From the NCBI RefSeq assembly GCF_001758785.1, contig NZ_LROM01000152.1:124001-188000 (forward strand): 64,000 bases of DNA. The letters are read 5' to 3'. The DNA comes from Duganella phyllosphaerae (lineage in GTDB: Bacteria; Pseudomonadota; Gammaproteobacteria; Burkholderiales; Burkholderiaceae_D). A program made the position numbers and the translations under genes. The stretch's first letter is position 1; each line of letters starts with the position of its first letter. Below the pieces are notes generated by a model. The model was not told the origin of the DNA. It ran no database searches and worked only from the letters and a program-made list of their open reading frames with translations. Positions 9,571 to 18,925 of the stretch are shown piece after piece.

Positions 9571-10845
9571 TTATTCATAACGCAGCGCCTGCGCCGGTTT
9601 TACACGCGCGGCGCGCCAGCTCGGGTACAGCGTGGCCACGAACGCCAGCAGCACCGAGACGGCGCCGATACTGAGCACGTCGCCCCAGCGCAGGTCCGAC
9701 GGCAAGGCGCTAATGAAATAGATGTCCTTGGACAGGAACTTCATGCCCAGCAGCTGCTCGATGGCCGGCACGATCACGTCGACGTTCAGCGCCAGCAGCG
9801 ATCCCAGCGCCACGCCGATGGCGGTGCCGGCGATGCCCACCAGCGCGCCCTGGATCATGAAGATCTGCATGATGGAAAACGGCGAGGCGCCCAGCGTGCG
9901 CAAGATCGCGATGTCGGCCTGCTTGTCGGTCACCGTCATCACCAGCGTGGAGACCAGGTTGAACGCGGCCACCGCCACGATCATGGTCAGGATAATGAAC
10001 ATCATGTGCTTCTGGCTTTGCACGGCGGCGAACCAGGTGGCGTTGAGCATGGTCCAGTCGCGCACGTACAGCTGCCCGGGCATGGCCATCTTGAGTGCGC
10101 GCGCCACCTGCGGGGCTTGCTGCATGTCGGCCACGCGCAGGCGCAGGCCGGCCGGGGCGTCGATCTTGAGGATGCTCTCGGCGTCTGCCAGGTGCACAAA
10201 GGCCAGCGTGGAATCGAACTGGTTGTGGCCGGCCTCGAAGATGCCGACCACGTGGAAGGTGTGCATGCGCGGCATCACGCCCGCAGTGGTGGGCTGGCCG
10301 TCGGCCAGCGCCAGCGTCACCTTTTCGCCCGGCTTCACATCGAGCAGGCGCGCCAGCTCGATGCCGAGCACGATGTTGTCGCTGCCCGGGGTCAGTGCGC
10401 TGAAGCTGCCCTGGCGCATCTGCTTGATGACGTCCGACACTTGCGACTCCATCTCGGGCAGCACGCCACGGATGATGGCCGGTTTGAGCACGTCGCCGCG
10501 CACCAGCATGCCCTGTGCTTCGGCAAACGGCGCCACACCGGTCACTGCGGGATTCTTGCGGGCCTCGAGCGCCTGCTGGCGCCAGTCCGGCATCTGGCCG
10601 CGCAGGTCGAACAGTTCGACGTGGGCCAACACCGACAGCATGCGGTTGGTGACCTCTTTCTCGAAGCCGTTCATGACCGACAGCACCACGATCAGCGCTG
10701 CCACGCCCAGCGCGATGCCGGCCATGGAAATTGCGGCAATAAAGGAGATAAAACGGTTACGGCCGCCGCGCTTGCCGGCCCGCGTATAACGCAGGCCGAC
10801 CAGCCATTCGTACGGCAAATTGCTGACGACACTCATAAAACTCAT
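9571..10845 (-). CDS. lolC: Lipoprotein-releasing system permease, LolC/E family (first copy)
   Basis: A permease of 424 residues with the same layout as its neighbour: NLPYEWLVGLRYTRAGKR at the N-terminus, a first helix around 30-58, a periplasmic domain, three C-terminal helices and the tail VKPAQALRYE. The next gene starts 15 bases after its stop. Like its paralogue it carries the cytoplasmic loop VTDKQADIAILRTLGAS, which contacts LolD. It is the first gene of the operon. Two ATGs (10845 and 10836) are possible starts. The pair may form a LolC-LolE heterodimer as in Escherichia coli. Confidence 0.9.
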   Translation of the reverse strand: MSFMSVVSNLPYEWLVGLRYTRAGKRGGRNRFISFIAAISMAGIALGVAALIVVLSVMNGFEKEVTNRMLSVLAHVELFDLRGQMPDWRQQALEARKNPAVTGVAPFAEAQGMLVRGDVLKPAIIRGVLPEMESQVSDVIKQMRQGSFSALTPGSDNIVLGIELARLLDVKPGEKVTLALADGQPTTAGVMPRMHTFHVVGIFEAGHNQFDSTLAFVHLADAESILKIDAPAGLRLRVADMQQAPQVARALKMAMPGQLYVRDWTMLNATWFAAVQSQKHMMFIILTMIVAVAAFNLVSTLVMTVTDKQADIAILRTLGASPFSIMQIFMIQGALVGIAGTAIGVALGSLLALNVDVIVPAIEQLLGMKFLSKDIYFISALPSDLRWGDVLSIGAVSVLLAFVATLYPSWRAARVKPAQALRYE

Positions 10846-10956
10846 AAAAAACGGTCACGCGTGGTGGGTTGAGGGCGCAGTGTGCCACAACTTCACGAAA
10901 TTGCCATCACGCACTGCTTTCCCGGTACTGAATTACCCCCAGATTACCCCGAGTTA

Positions 10957-11703
10957 TCAAACGAATTTTTCGTCGCCCAGCACTTCGCCCTTGCGGCGAC
11001 GGCGGCCCATCACGCCCAGCAGGCCCAGTCCCAGGCCCATCATGGCCCAGGTCTGCACTTCCGGCACCGGCGATACGGCCGGCGACGCGCCCAGCATTTC
11101 CTGGGACACCTGGTTACCCAGCGCACCGGTAAAGCTGGTGTAGGTGTACAGGTTTTTCAGCTTGTAGCCGCGGATATTGTCCAGCAGGGCCTTGGCGGCT
11201 TCCACGTTGACGTCATTACCGGGGGTGTAGTACTGCATGCCGCCGGTATTGAACAGGTCGCCGTCGTCGCTATGCAGCTCCCACAGCGCCAACTGGAAGG
11301 CGATCTGGGCGTCAGTGCTGGCGCCGGTCCCCACGCTGGTGATGCTGTTGGCATACGCGGTTTCGAACAGCGCCTTGACCGTATCCTTGACGACCACGTT
11401 AAAGGTCGCGGTATAGATGGCGTTGGGGATGGTGTCAACCGCCGGCGCGAAGCAATAGGCGTAGAACTGGTTGGCGTAGCTGTCGTTGCTGGTCATCTGG
11501 TACAGCGATACGCCCTGGGCGTGGAAACCGGGAATGATCGGTTCCTTGAAGAATTTGGCGCCGTCATCGACGACGAAGCCGCCATCGACCGGGCTCTGGT
11601 TATAGGTAACAGCCGACACCGGCGCAGCGTGGCTGACGCTGGAAGCAGCGATGGCGATGGCGAAAGCGGAGGATTTAAGGACGTTTTGCAAGGTGATGTT
11701 CAT
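10957..11703 (-). CDS. PEP-CTERM sorting-domain protein
   Basis: A protein of 248 residues. A signal peptide (cut near VSHAAP, about residue 27) shows export. The C-terminus from residue 213 reads VPEVQTWAMMG, then a short hydrophobic helix and RRRRK. This is the tripartite PEP-CTERM tag recognised by exosortase, with valine in place of the second proline of the PEP signature. A 10-residue tail after the arginines (GEVLGDEKFV) is longer than usual. The middle has no recognisable domain. Such proteins are usually surface or biofilm-matrix associated. No exosortase is in the window. The gene lies 46 bases after the SdrD-repeat gene and may share its transcript. Confidence 0.85.
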   Translation of the reverse strand: MNITLQNVLKSSAFAIAIAASSVSHAAPVSAVTYNQSPVDGGFVVDDGAKFFKEPIIPGFHAQGVSLYQMTSNDSYANQFYAYCFAPAVDTIPNAIYTATFNVVVKDTVKALFETAYANSITSVGTGASTDAQIAFQLALWELHSDDGDLFNTGGMQYYTPGNDVNVEAAKALLDNIRGYKLKNLYTYTSFTGALGNQVSQEMLGASPAVSPVPEVQTWAMMGLGLGLLGVMGRRRRKGEVLGDEKFV

Positions 11704-11749
11704 TTTTATTTTCTTTAAATGGTTATTTGTCAGAGTTGAAAAGTCAGGT

Positions 11750-14700
11750 TCAGCCCATGTACACCGGGCACTGGCCCACCAGTTGCACCTGGGCGGCGTC
11801 GGCGATCAGCTGGTCGATGGTCGGCGCAGTGATGCCGGCATCGGCCGCGTCGCTGGCGGCCACGTTGAAATACACGTCGGTCATGGCCGCGTTGTGACCA
11901 GTGGCCAGCGTTACGGTGCTGCTTTCCATGTGCAGGTTGTTGTTGGCATCGAGGAATGCCAGGTCGGTGTAGGCCAGTTTCAGGCTCACCACGCCGGCCT
12001 GTGCGAGCGACACCAGTTCGCCGGCGCCGGTTTTGCCGTCGCTGTTGGCGTCCTGCCAGATCAACAGGCTGGCGAAGTCGCGGTCCAGCCCATCGACCAC
12101 ACCGTCGCCGTTGCTGTCGAAGCTGGCCAGCTTGGCAAAACCGTCGCCCTTGCCCATGCCACCGAACAGCTCGCTGATGTCGTCGATCCGGCCGTTGTGG
12201 TTGCCGTCGATGGCCAGGAAGCCGTCGTCCCCGGACAACCAGCCGGTCTGGATCGCTTTGCCGGTGCCCAGCAGGTCGAAGCTGCCAGCCATGTCCTCGC
12301 GCGCAATGGTGTGGATACCGTCGCCGTTCAGATCGATGGCGATCGGGGTGATCGCGGCATCCCAGCTCATGTCGTTCTTGCCCGAGGTGAGGGTGATGAT
12401 GTCGGTCTTGGTGATGTTGTTGAGCATCTGGCCGTCGCCGGCCACGTCGGAGTCGACGGTGTCGTTGGTGCCGGTGTTCTTGACGCCCCATTTCCAGGTG
12501 CTCATGTTGACACCCTTGAAAATCACCTCGGCCTTGTTGAATTCGACGTAGTATTTACCAGGGGTCAGGTCGGCAAACTTGTAGTTGCCGTTGGCGTCAG
12601 TCTTGACCGAGGCGCCCAGTTGCTTCCTGGTTGCTGCATCGTACAGCGACACCGTGATGCCGCTGATACCCTCTTCACCGGCTTCCTGCAAGCCGTTGTG
12701 GTTGCTGTCCCGCCAGACCTTGTCGCCGATGCTGGCCTTGCGATAAATGCCGGCGTCTTCGGTGGTGATGTTCTGGCCTTTGCCCAGCGCGATGGTGCCG
12801 GTGCGGCCCGTGCTGCCGTTGACACTGGTGATATCGGAATCGGTGGCGTCGGTGCCCATGCCCGACTTGGTGAAGAACCAGCCGGCGCTGTTGGTCACTT
12901 CCACCTTGTAGTTGCCGGCAGCGAGGCCGCCGAACAGGTACTGGCCGCCGTCATGGGTGACGGTGGTGGCCTTGAGCACGTTGTTGGCGTCGTAGAGCTT
13001 GACGGTCACGCCATCGACACCTTTTTCGCCCGCGTCCTGCACGCCGTTGTAGTTGGTGTCTTCCCACACCCGGTCGCCGATGCTCGAGGCCTTGACCAGG
13101 CCGGCGTCACGCGACAGATCGACGGCGCCCGAGGCCAGCGTGAACTGCGAGATCAGGCCGTTGGCGTCGGCATCGGAGTCGCTGCTGTCGTAGTAGCCCT
13201 GGTTTTGCTTGGTGAACAGATAGCCGTCCGGCGCATCGAACTTGACCGAGTACTTGCCCGGACCGACATCGGCGAACAGGTACTGGCCGTAAGCGTCAGT
13301 GACGTCGGTGGCAATCGCCTTGCCCGTTTCGTTGAGCAGCGTGACTTTCACGCCGCGCACGCCGGCCTCGTTGCTTTGCTGGATGCCGTCGCCGTTGGCG
13401 TCGTGCCATACGCGGTCGCCGATGGCGCCGGTCTGGTAGATGCCGGCGTCCATGCTGGTGACGTTCTGGCCGGCGGCAACGGTGACCGAACCGAGGTTGC
13501 CACTGGCGTTGGCGTCGCTGTCGAGCGCGTCGCTGCTGCCGGCGTTTTGCCTGGTGATCGCAAAGCCGTTGGGCAGTTTCATCGCCACGCTGTAGGTGCC
13601 TGCTTCCACTGCAAACTTGTAGTTGCCGTTGCTGTCGGTAGTGGTGGTCTTGACCAGTTTCCCGGTGCTGTCGCGCAGTTCCATGGTCACGCCCGACTTG
13701 CCGCTCTCGCCGGTGTCCTGGATACCGTTGCCGTTCTTGTCGAGCCACACGCGATCGCCGATGGTGGCAGCGCCGACCACGCCCGCATCCACCGACTTGT
13801 TGACCTCGCCGGACGCCAGCGTGAAGCTGTGCGACAGGCCGCTGGCATTGACGTCGGAGTCGATGTTGTCGTTGCTGCCGACATTGGCAGTGGTGAAGCC
13901 CATGCCTTCGGGCAGTGTCGATTTGTCGAACTGCACGCTGTACGCGCCGGGTTTCAGGTTAGTGAACTGGTAGTTGCCGTTGGCGTCGGTATACACTGCG
14001 GCGCCCACAGGTTTGCCGGCAGCGTCCAGCAAGGTGACCTTGACGTTGCAGATGCCGGCTTCGCCGCTGTCTTGCACGCCGTTGCCGTTCTTGTCGAACC
14101 AGACGCGGTCGCCCACGCTGGCGGTCTTGTACAGGCCGGCGTCGATGGTGTTGTTCACTTCGCCGTTCGCCAGGGTGATCTGGCCGCTCTGACCGGTGCT
14201 GCCGACGTTGCTGTCGAGACTGGCATCGCCGCCGGCGTTGGCGCCGCTAAACACGTAGCCCTTGGGCGCGGTCACGGCCACCGTGTAGGTGCCGGCGTCG
14301 GCCGAGAAACTGTACTTGCCGTCCGCACCGGTGGTGGTGGTCTGCACCACGTTGCCGGTGCTGTCCTTCAGCTGGACGGTGGCGCCGGTGATGCCGGCTT
14401 CGCCCACGTCCTGCACGCCGTTGGCGTTGCTGTCTTCCCACACGCGGTCGCCGATGGTGGCTTTCTGGGCCACCAGGCCGGCGCGCACGGTCACGTCGTC
14501 GCCCGAGGCGAGCGTAACCTTGCCGGTCGTGCCGGTATCGACGCTGGCGTCGGAGCCGCCGCTGCCCGGCGCGCCGGTGCTGGCGGTGGTCAGCGAATAG
14601 CCGGCCGGCAGCGTCGCCTTGTCGAATTGCACGCTGTATGCACCCGGCTGCAGGCCGGTAAACTGGTAGTGGCCGTTGGCGTCGGTGGTGGCGACGGCGC

Positions 14701-15847
14701 CTGGCACGGCGTTGCCGTTGGCGTCGAGCAGGGTCACGCGCACGCCGGCAGCGCCGGTTTCGCCGTCACTCACCAAGCCGTCGCGATTCTTGTCGAACCA
14801 GACGAATTCGCTCAATGACGCCGGGCGGTACAGACCGGCGTCGATGTCGAGGTTGTTCTGGCCCGGGGCCAGTACCACGCTGGCCTGGCCGTTGGCGCCG
14901 ACGTCGCTGTCGAGTGCGCCATTGGCGCCCTGGCTGGCGGCGGCGAAAACGTAGCCGGCCGGTGGCGCCACCGCCACCGAGTAGGTGCCAGGATCGACGG
15001 TGAAGTCGTACTGGCCGCCGTCGTGGGTGGTCACGCTGGCCACTATGTTGCCATCGGCGTCCTTGAGGTTGACGATGACGCCGTCGATGCCCGCTTCGCC
15101 AGTGTCCTGAAGGCCGTTGCCGTTGACATCTTCCCAGACCAGGTCGCCCAGGTGCGCTGGCGGCACCTTGAAGGTGAGGTAGTTCGAGGTGGCGCTGGTA
15201 TCGGCTGCGCCGCAACCAACCAGCCCCCCGGCATCGCGGACCTTGAAGCCGATTTCGAAGGCGCCGGCGGTGCTCTGGCTCGGCTCGAAGCTCAGCTTTC
15301 CAGCCTGGATGTCGGCGGCGGAGATTTCGGTATTGAGGGTAACGGCCACGCCGTCGAGCTTGAGGACACCGGCGGTGGGCAGCGCAGTGATGATCACCGA
15401 CTGAAACATGTCATGCTCGACCGTATCGACGAAGCCGAAGTCGGCCTGGGTGAGCGCAACCGGGCTGCCGTTGTCGAGATTGAATATCTTGTCGGCGCCG
15501 GTTGGGGCGTCGTTGACCGGATCGACCACCACGCGCAGACTCAGCGTGATGGTATTGCCCTTGGTGCCTTGGTCGAGCACGAACTCGTAGGTGACGAACT
15601 CCCCATTGTAATTGGCAGCCCACTGGCCGGGCCGGACGTAGAGGGTGTCCGCGTCCACCTTGCCGAACAGCGGGCTGTCCTTGCTGGTGACAGTCCCATC
15701 GGGCAGCACCACCGAGACAGCGTTGATTTTCAGCGTATTGCCGGCGTTGGGCGTATAGCCGACGTTGGCCAGGATATCGCGAATGTCGAAGGTACCGTCA
15801 GTATCTTCGCATATGTGAATAGTGGTAGCAAGATTGATCGAGCTCAT
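11750..15847 (-). CDS. Giant surface or secreted protein with eight SdrD-type B repeats
   Basis: A protein of 1365 residues. Residues 1-230 look like bacterial cadherin/Ig-type adhesin modules. Residues about 231-1168 are eight repeats of about 110-120 residues, each opening with a variant of IGDRVWxDxNxNGxQDxGE and closing near a 'DAGxY' strand. These match SdrD B-like (SpaA-related) domains, which bind calcium through the D-x-N-x-N-G loop. The C-terminal 200 residues hold further calcium-loop motifs (DLNGDG, DGNHNGRIDD, DSNGDGVVDG, DANSDGKTG). There is no N-terminal signal peptide, so type I secretion is the likely route, but no type I secretion genes are in view. A perfect TATAAT at 15987-15992 points towards it. 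A surface adhesin or matrix protein is the best guess. Confidence 0.75.
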   Translation of the reverse strand: MSSINLATTIHICEDTDGTFDIRDILANVGYTPNAGNTLKINAVSVVLPDGTVTSKDSPLFGKVDADTLYVRPGQWAANYNGEFVTYEFVLDQGTKGNTITLSLRVVVDPVNDAPTGADKIFNLDNGSPVALTQADFGFVDTVEHDMFQSVIITALPTAGVLKLDGVAVTLNTEISAADIQAGKLSFEPSQSTAGAFEIGFKVRDAGGLVGCGAADTSATSNYLTFKVPPAHLGDLVWEDVNGNGLQDTGEAGIDGVIVNLKDADGNIVASVTTHDGGQYDFTVDPGTYSVAVAPPAGYVFAAASQGANGALDSDVGANGQASVVLAPGQNNLDIDAGLYRPASLSEFVWFDKNRDGLVSDGETGAAGVRVTLLDANGNAVPGAVATTDANGHYQFTGLQPGAYSVQFDKATLPAGYSLTTASTGAPGSGGSDASVDTGTTGKVTLASGDDVTVRAGLVAQKATIGDRVWEDSNANGVQDVGEAGITGATVQLKDSTGNVVQTTTTGADGKYSFSADAGTYTVAVTAPKGYVFSGANAGGDASLDSNVGSTGQSGQITLANGEVNNTIDAGLYKTASVGDRVWFDKNGNGVQDSGEAGICNVKVTLLDAAGKPVGAAVYTDANGNYQFTNLKPGAYSVQFDKSTLPEGMGFTTANVGSNDNIDSDVNASGLSHSFTLASGEVNKSVDAGVVGAATIGDRVWLDKNGNGIQDTGESGKSGVTMELRDSTGKLVKTTTTDSNGNYKFAVEAGTYSVAMKLPNGFAITRQNAGSSDALDSDANASGNLGSVTVAAGQNVTSMDAGIYQTGAIGDRVWHDANGDGIQQSNEAGVRGVKVTLLNETGKAIATDVTDAYGQYLFADVGPGKYSVKFDAPDGYLFTKQNQGYYDSSDSDADANGLISQFTLASGAVDLSRDAGLVKASSIGDRVWEDTNYNGVQDAGEKGVDGVTVKLYDANNVLKATTVTHDGGQYLFGGLAAGNYKVEVTNSAGWFFTKSGMGTDATDSDITSVNGSTGRTGTIALGKGQNITTEDAGIYRKASIGDKVWRDSNHNGLQEAGEEGISGITVSLYDAATRKQLGASVKTDANGNYKFADLTPGKYYVEFNKAEVIFKGVNMSTWKWGVKNTGTNDTVDSDVAGDGQMLNNITKTDIITLTSGKNDMSWDAAITPIAIDLNGDGIHTIAREDMAGSFDLLGTGKAIQTGWLSGDDGFLAIDGNHNGRIDDISELFGGMGKGDGFAKLASFDSNGDGVVDGLDRDFASLLIWQDANSDGKTGAGELVSLAQAGVVSLKLAYTDLAFLDANNNLHMESSTVTLATGHNAAMTDVYFNVAASDAADAGITAPTIDQLIADAAQVQLVGQCPVYMG
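12340..15156 (-). repeat. Array of eight in-frame SdrD B-type repeats
   Basis: Eight coding repeats of roughly 330-360 bases. Their conserved opening motif lies at about 15150, 14815, 14455, 14120, 13765, 13430, 13080 and 12735. Unit sequences differ by several substitutions each. The motif variants (VWEDVNGNG, VWFDKNRDG, VWEDSNANG, VWFDKNGNG, VWLDKNGNG, VWHDANGDG, VWEDTNYNG, VWRDSNHNG) show an old rather than freshly expanded array. Units 4 and 5 look closest at the opening motif. Confidence 0.8.
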
Positions 15848-15986
15848 GCTTTCTCTTTCGTCAGTTCGTTTTTTTTCGACAATGAGCCGGCGCGGCGGAA
15901 CGATGGGGGTGGAGCAGCGGCGGTAGGGATGTTATATCGTCATTACGGGGGCTGAGTAATGACTTTCTTTCATTTTTGTTGTCGAG

Positions 15987-15992
15987 ATTATA
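15987..15992 (-). promoter_or_regulatory. Candidate -10 box for the SdrD-repeat gene
   Basis: A perfect TATAAT on the minus strand in a strongly AT-rich stretch (about 15960-16080) that contrasts with the GC-rich surroundings. It would place transcription start near 15980 and leave a leader of about 130 bases. No good -35 hexamer is seen at the usual distance, so an activator or an alternative sigma factor may be needed. Confidence 0.4.
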
Positions 15993-16123
15993 GCTAAGAT
16001 TTTATTTGGATAACTAAAATTTTTTATTTGTAATGATTTTGTGCGCGAAATAATACAGTTTTCTCATATGCAACTATTTTGAAACATTCCTCGTCGCGGA
16101 CCGCAATCGCCTACAATCTCGGG

Positions 16124-17194
16124 ATGACCGATATCATCCTCGCCCTGCCCTTCGCCCTGCCCCCGGCCGACATGGCGCCGCACCTGCTGCGCGCCCTGCA
16201 AGTCCCCGCCCTGGCAGCCCTGCTGGGCCGCCACAGCCGCCAGCAACGCCACAGTTTTGCCCAGCACAGCCGCGTATTGCCGCATGAAGCCTGGCTGACG
16301 CGCACCCTCGACCTGGCGCCGTCGCCGATCACCTTCCAGACCGGCGCACCGCTGGCCACCGCCTGCATGCGCGGCTGCGGCTTGCAAACCCAAGCTGCCG
16401 AAGGACACTGGCTAATTCTGCAACCAGCGCATATTCAAGTGTCGAGCACCCACCCGTCGCTGGCCGACCCGCGCGCGCTGCAACTCGATGAAGCCGACGC
16501 CCGCGCCTTATATGATGCCGCGCGCCCCTATTTCGAAGAACTGGGCAAGCCGATGCTGTTCGGCGCGCCGGGCCTGTGGTTCGTGCGCGCCGACGACTGG
16601 GCGCAGTTGTCCACCGCCTCGCCCGACTCGGTGGTCAACCAGAACCTGGGCGACTGGCTGCCCGAGGGCGAGCGCGCGCGCGACTTCCGGCGCCTGCAAA
16701 ACGAAATCCAGATGCTGTGGCACCAGCACCCGGTCAACGCCGCGCGCGAGGCGCGTGGGCTGCCGGCGGTCAATTCTTACTGGTGCTGGGGCGGCGCGTC
16801 TGCGTCTGCGTCTGCCGATACTGCCGCAGTTGGGGCGGCCACGCTGGCCGTGAGCGGCGGGCCGTCGTGGCTGCAGGCACTGGCCGCACCCGAACTGCGC
16901 CAGGCCACGGCCAACGGGTTGATCGGCCGCCAGGACAACACCGTAACCAATACCGTGGCGGTGGTGGCCGACCTGATCGCGCCGGGCCAGGCCAGCGAAT
17001 GGGCCGAATGGATCGCCGCCCTGCAGCACATCGACCAGCACTGGTGCGCGCCGCTGCTCGCGGCCTTGCAGGATGGGCGCGTAGGCCGCGTCAACCTGAT
17101 GCTCAGCCACCGCGAGAGCTGGCTGGAAGTGTCCAGCACCAAAATGGCACAGCGCAAATTCTGGCGCCAGCCGAACCTGAATCTTTTGAAGTAA
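16124..17194 (+). CDS. COG4255-type protein (phosphoglycerate mutase-like annotation in relatives)
   Basis: A protein of 356 residues starting at ATG 16124 (MTDIILALPFALPP); a TTG at 16079 would add 15 residues with no obvious ribosome binding site. It contains no signal peptide or membrane helix. The sequence resembles the conserved family found just upstream of recJ in many Burkholderiales, often labelled 'regulatory protein' or 'cofactor-independent phosphoglycerate mutase'. I cannot point to catalytic residues that would prove a mutase. A short low-complexity run of alternating alanine and serine (ASASADTAAVG) sits near residue 226. The stop is 17 bases before recJ, so the two are probably co-transcribed. 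Confidence 0.6.
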   Translation: MTDIILALPFALPPADMAPHLLRALQVPALAALLGRHSRQQRHSFAQHSRVLPHEAWLTRTLDLAPSPITFQTGAPLATACMRGCGLQTQAAEGHWLILQPAHIQVSSTHPSLADPRALQLDEADARALYDAARPYFEELGKPMLFGAPGLWFVRADDWAQLSTASPDSVVNQNLGDWLPEGERARDFRRLQNEIQMLWHQHPVNAAREARGLPAVNSYWCWGGASASASADTAAVGAATLAVSGGPSWLQALAAPELRQATANGLIGRQDNTVTNTVAVVADLIAPGQASEWAEWIAALQHIDQHWCAPLLAALQDGRVGRVNLMLSHRESWLEVSSTKMAQRKFWRQPNLNLLK

Positions 17195-17211
17195 CCGACG
17201 AAATAACCGAC

Positions 17212-18906
17212 ATGACCCGTATTGCCATCCGCCCCATTCCGTTCCGTGAATCCGAAGTGCTGCGCCAGGACGGTATCCACCCGGTGCTGGCGCGCCTGTA
17301 CGCGGCGCGCGGCCTGACCGACGCCAAGGACCTGTCGAGCGAACTGTCGGCCATGATCCCGCCTTCGGGCCTGATGAACATCGGCGCCGCCGCCGTGTTC
17401 CTGGCCGATTCCATCGCTGCAAAAAAACGCATGGTGATCGTGGCCGACTACGACTGCGACGGCGCCACCGCCTGCGCCGTGGCGCTGCGCGGCCTGCGCC
17501 AGATGGGCGCCCACATCGACTACATCGTGCCCAACCGCTTTGAATACGGCTATGGCCTCACGCCCGAAATCGTGGAACTGACCGCGCGTGAAAAGCAGCC
17601 CGACATCATCATCACGGTCGATAACGGCATTGCCAGCATCGACGGCGTGGCCGAAGCCAACCGCCGCGGCATCGAAGTAGTGGTGACCGACCACCACCTG
17701 CCGGCCGACACCCTGCCCGCCGCACGCGTGATCGTCAACCCGAACCAGCCCGAGTGCGGCTTCCCGAGCAAGCACATTGCCGGCGTAGGCGTGGTGTTCT
17801 ACGTGCTGCTGGCCTTGCGCGCGGAGTTGCGCCAGCGCGGCGTGTTCGACGCCCAGACCCAGCCCAAGCTGCAAACCCTGCTCGACCTGGTGGCGCTGGG
17901 CACGGTGGCCGACGTGGTGCGGCTCGATCCCAACAACCGCATCCTGGTGGCGCAAGGGTTGAAGCGCATGCGCGCCGGCCAGATGCACGCGGGCGTGGCC
18001 GCGCTGTTCCGCGTGGCCGGGCGCAACCCGCGCACGGCGTCGCCGTTCGACCTGGGGTTTGCGCTGGGCCCGCGCCTGAACGCGGCCGGCCGGCTGCAAG
18101 ACATGTCGCTCGGGATCGAATGCCTGGTCACCGACGACGAGGACCGCGCCTGGGCGCTGGCCCAGCAGCTCAATGACATCAACCTGAAACGCCGCGAAAT
18201 CGAAGCGGACATGCAGGACACCGCACTGCTCCACCTCGACACGTTCGAGCCAGCCAACAGCAGCACCATCTGCGTGTTCGACGACAGCTGGCACCAGGGC
18301 GTGATCGGCATCGTGGCCTCGCGCCTGAAAGAGAAATTCTTCCGGCCGACGATTACTTTTGCGCCCGCTGGCGACGGCTGGATCAAGGGCTCCGGGCGAT
18401 CGATCCCCGGCTTCCACCTGCGCGACGCGCTCGACCTCGTGTATAAAAAGGCACCGAGCCTGATCGACAAGTTCGGCGGCCACGCCATGGCCGCCGGCCT
18501 GACCCTGCGCGCCGACGCCTTCGAAGCATTCTCGATCGCCTTCGAGGAAGTGGGCAAAGCCTGGCTCACCACGCAGCAACTGGAACGCGTGATCGAGACC
18601 GACGGCCCGCTCGAAGACGCCTATTACACCACGTCGTTCATCGACCTGATGGCGGGCCAGGTATGGGGACAAGGATTTGCGCCACCGGTGTTCTGCGATG
18701 AGTTCCGCGTGGTGAGCCAGCGCATCCTCAAGGAGCGCCACCTCAAACTGCTGCTGGAAAAGAACGGCGCCCGCTACGACGCGATCTGGTTCGGCCATAT
18801 CGATGCGCTCGGCGATCGCGCCAGGGTGGCGTTCCGCCTGGACGCCAACGAGTTCAACGGCGTGACCAAGGTGCAGCTGCTGGTGGAGCATGCCGAGGCG
18901 GCCTGA
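17212..18906 (+). CDS. recJ: Single-stranded-DNA-specific exonuclease RecJ
   Basis: A protein of 564 residues that degrades single-stranded DNA 5'-3' in RecF-pathway recombination, base-excision and mismatch repair. DHH-superfamily motifs are intact: VIVADYDCDGATA, VTVDNGIAS, VVTDHHLP, then GFALGPRLNAAGRL. The DHHA1 motifs SGRSIPGFHLRDAL and KFGGHAMAAGLTL follow, and then the C-terminal OB region. The start at 17212 is chosen because it begins where the family begins and follows the COG4255 stop closely; a much longer open frame upstream in the same phase is only read-through of the neighbour. Length fits the family. Confidence 0.95.
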   Translation: MTRIAIRPIPFRESEVLRQDGIHPVLARLYAARGLTDAKDLSSELSAMIPPSGLMNIGAAAVFLADSIAAKKRMVIVADYDCDGATACAVALRGLRQMGAHIDYIVPNRFEYGYGLTPEIVELTAREKQPDIIITVDNGIASIDGVAEANRRGIEVVVTDHHLPADTLPAARVIVNPNQPECGFPSKHIAGVGVVFYVLLALRAELRQRGVFDAQTQPKLQTLLDLVALGTVADVVRLDPNNRILVAQGLKRMRAGQMHAGVAALFRVAGRNPRTASPFDLGFALGPRLNAAGRLQDMSLGIECLVTDDEDRAWALAQQLNDINLKRREIEADMQDTALLHLDTFEPANSSTICVFDDSWHQGVIGIVASRLKEKFFRPTITFAPAGDGWIKGSGRSIPGFHLRDALDLVYKKAPSLIDKFGGHAMAAGLTLRADAFEAFSIAFEEVGKAWLTTQQLERVIETDGPLEDAYYTTSFIDLMAGQVWGQGFAPPVFCDEFRVVSQRILKERHLKLLLEKNGARYDAIWFGHIDALGDRARVAFRLDANEFNGVTKVQLLVEHAEAA

Positions 18907-18925
18907 GCCCGGATTCGACAGGAAA

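Noticed and set aside
11651..14818. A 1055-codon plus-strand open frame opposite the SdrD-repeat gene
   Set aside because: It mirrors the repeat structure of the real gene and has no independent domain; the minus-strand frame carries clear SdrD repeats.
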